Below, piece by piece: positions 50,872-51,651 of a stretch of 51,651 bases of DNA (its first letter is position 1; every line of letters begins with the position of its first letter). The translations under genes and the position numbers were made by a program. The notes under the pieces were generated by a model that saw nothing but the letters and a program-made list of their open reading frames with translations, made no database searches and was not told where the DNA came from. Location: contig DATEQM010000258.1 of the NCBI GenBank assembly GCA_035272605.1, positions 1 through 51,651 of the forward strand, in the 5' to 3' direction. The DNA is from JOPF136 sp035272605. GTDB lineage: Bacteria; Acidobacteriota; Terriglobia; Acidiferrales; UBA7541.

Positions 50872-51573
50872 TTAATCCCCCGCGGGCGGCCGTCGGCGCT
50901 GCTGGCGTTGCTGGTTCCCCTGCCCTTCCGGCATGGCCACCCGGTGCGCCACCGACTCCAGGTACAATTTGAAGGGTTCCGTCCCGAATGCCTGTTCGAT
51001 CCGCGTGTGCACTTCGTCTTCCGACGCCCGCGAATAGGTCAGCCGCTCGCGGAAGACTTTTCCTCCGCTGTCTCGTTTCAATTCAAACACTAGCGTGTTG
51101 TCGTCCTTCCACGCGCCGGTGTATTCGTCGATATTTGCGCCATCGTCGAACCACCACAGGCGATACGTTTTCTCGCCGTGGTCGAAGGCCATCACGGCAT
51201 GCGCGTGGTAGTTGCCGTCCGGCCCCTTGAGCTCGTAGTTGATCACCACGTACAGCCCATAGAAGGGCCGCGCCATCCATTTGCCCGTGCCGCTCGGTTT
51301 GTCTTCTGGGTCGCCCGCAAAGCGTACGGTTTCTTCCCACGCTCCGGCCCACATGGCCAGCCGCTGGTCCTCGGGACCGGCAAATGGACTCGGCTGCTGG
51401 ATAGCTTGCGCCTGTTGCCCCAGCCCTCCGCCCGCTCCCTGTCCCGGCCTCTGCGCCTCGCCTCCCTGCGCGGCGCGTGCTGCCGGCTCCGCCAGCGCCA
51501 CCGCCGCCAACCAGGTAATCGCTGCGAGCAGGATCATTCCCCGCAGTATGAATCTGCCCGTGCGCGCGCTCAT
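50872..51573 (-). CDS. Exported DUF1579-like protein
   Basis: A 233-residue exported protein. The ATG at 51573 is chosen because GGAGGAGCGA directly precedes it and it begins a signal peptide (SARTGRFILRGMILLAAITW, cut near ARAAQ); a longer start adds 21 residues. After a Gln/Gly-rich spacer, the domain with LAMWAGAWEETVRF, GTGKWMARPFYGLYVVINYE and AVMAFDHGEKTYRLWWFDDG fits the DUF1579 pattern (lipocalin-like). The C-terminus is Arg/Gln-rich. Function unknown. Confidence 0.75.
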   Translation of the reverse strand: MSARTGRFILRGMILLAAITWLAAVALAEPAARAAQGGEAQRPGQGAGGGLGQQAQAIQQPSPFAGPEDQRLAMWAGAWEETVRFAGDPEDKPSGTGKWMARPFYGLYVVINYELKGPDGNYHAHAVMAFDHGEKTYRLWWFDDGANIDEYTGAWKDDNTLVFELKRDSGGKVFRERLTYSRASEDEVHTRIEQAFGTEPFKLYLESVAHRVAMPEGQGNQQRQQRRRPPAGD

Positions 51574-51651
51574 TCGCTCCTCCAAAAATTCCGCGCTCCC
51601 CGATGTCCGCGCGGCCAGGAAAGCCGAATGTAGCATGCGCCTCCGTCCAGC

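Overview
The window looks like a chromosomal segment of an Acidobacteriota genome (Terriglobia / Solibacter-Koribacter type). This is inferred from the high GC by eye, an Oar-like TonB-dependent receptor with a carboxypeptidase-regulatory domain, DUF5666 and PGPGW proteins, a TPR Ser/Thr kinase, the def-fmt-rsmB-PASTA-rpe-bamD order, and F0 genes without F1 genes. No rRNA, CRISPR array or insertion sequence was found. There are two tRNAs, tRNA-Gln(TTG) and tRNA-Ser(GGA).

Layout. 0-2.7 kb: small poorly characterised envelope proteins. 2.7-7.1 kb: Oar-like receptor and a DUF5666 protein, both on the minus strand. 7.6-12.3 kb: a signalling operon of a multi-PAS/GAF histidine kinase, a receiver-only protein and an NtrC-type sigma54 activator. 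12.4-14.5 kb: a polytopic membrane protein and an exported peroxiredoxin whose peroxidatic cysteine position is an in-frame TGA followed by a SECIS-like hairpin, so very probably a selenoprotein. 14.7-24.7 kb: GNAT acetyltransferase, then aroC, def, fmt, rsmB, a PASTA protein, rpe and bamD on the plus strand, with an M1 aminopeptidase on the minus strand between rsmB and the PASTA gene. 24.8-26.8 kb: F0 genes (atpZ, atpI, atpB, atpE) ending in a strong hairpin terminator. 26.9-40.3 kb: a minus-strand complex I operon in the order nuoA, C, D, EF (fused), G, H, J, K, L, M, N, with no nuoB or nuoI. 40.4-51.6 kb: a hypothetical gene, a decayed kinase tail, tRNA-Gln, a 49-aa basic peptide gene followed by a SagB-type dehydrogenase, a TPR kinase, tRNA-Ser, an MBL hydrolase, an AbrB/PIN toxin-antitoxin pair, an aldo/keto reductase and three small envelope proteins.

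How the parts fit. The nuo operon and the F0 genes converge on one terminator and supply the membrane parts of respiration and ATP synthesis; the missing subunits (NuoB, NuoI, all of F1 and the stalk) must lie elsewhere. def and fmt remove and add the formyl group of initiator methionine. BamD assembles outer-membrane proteins such as the receptor.

The two most interesting items are the exported selenocysteine peroxiredoxin, which would normally be annotated as two broken genes, and the peptide + SagB-type dehydrogenase pair behind its own promoter, which resembles a minimal RiPP-like cassette without a cyclodehydratase. Two families of short dispersed palindromes are also present, one of them in two intergenic gaps of the nuo operon and at the edge of the decayed kinase gene.
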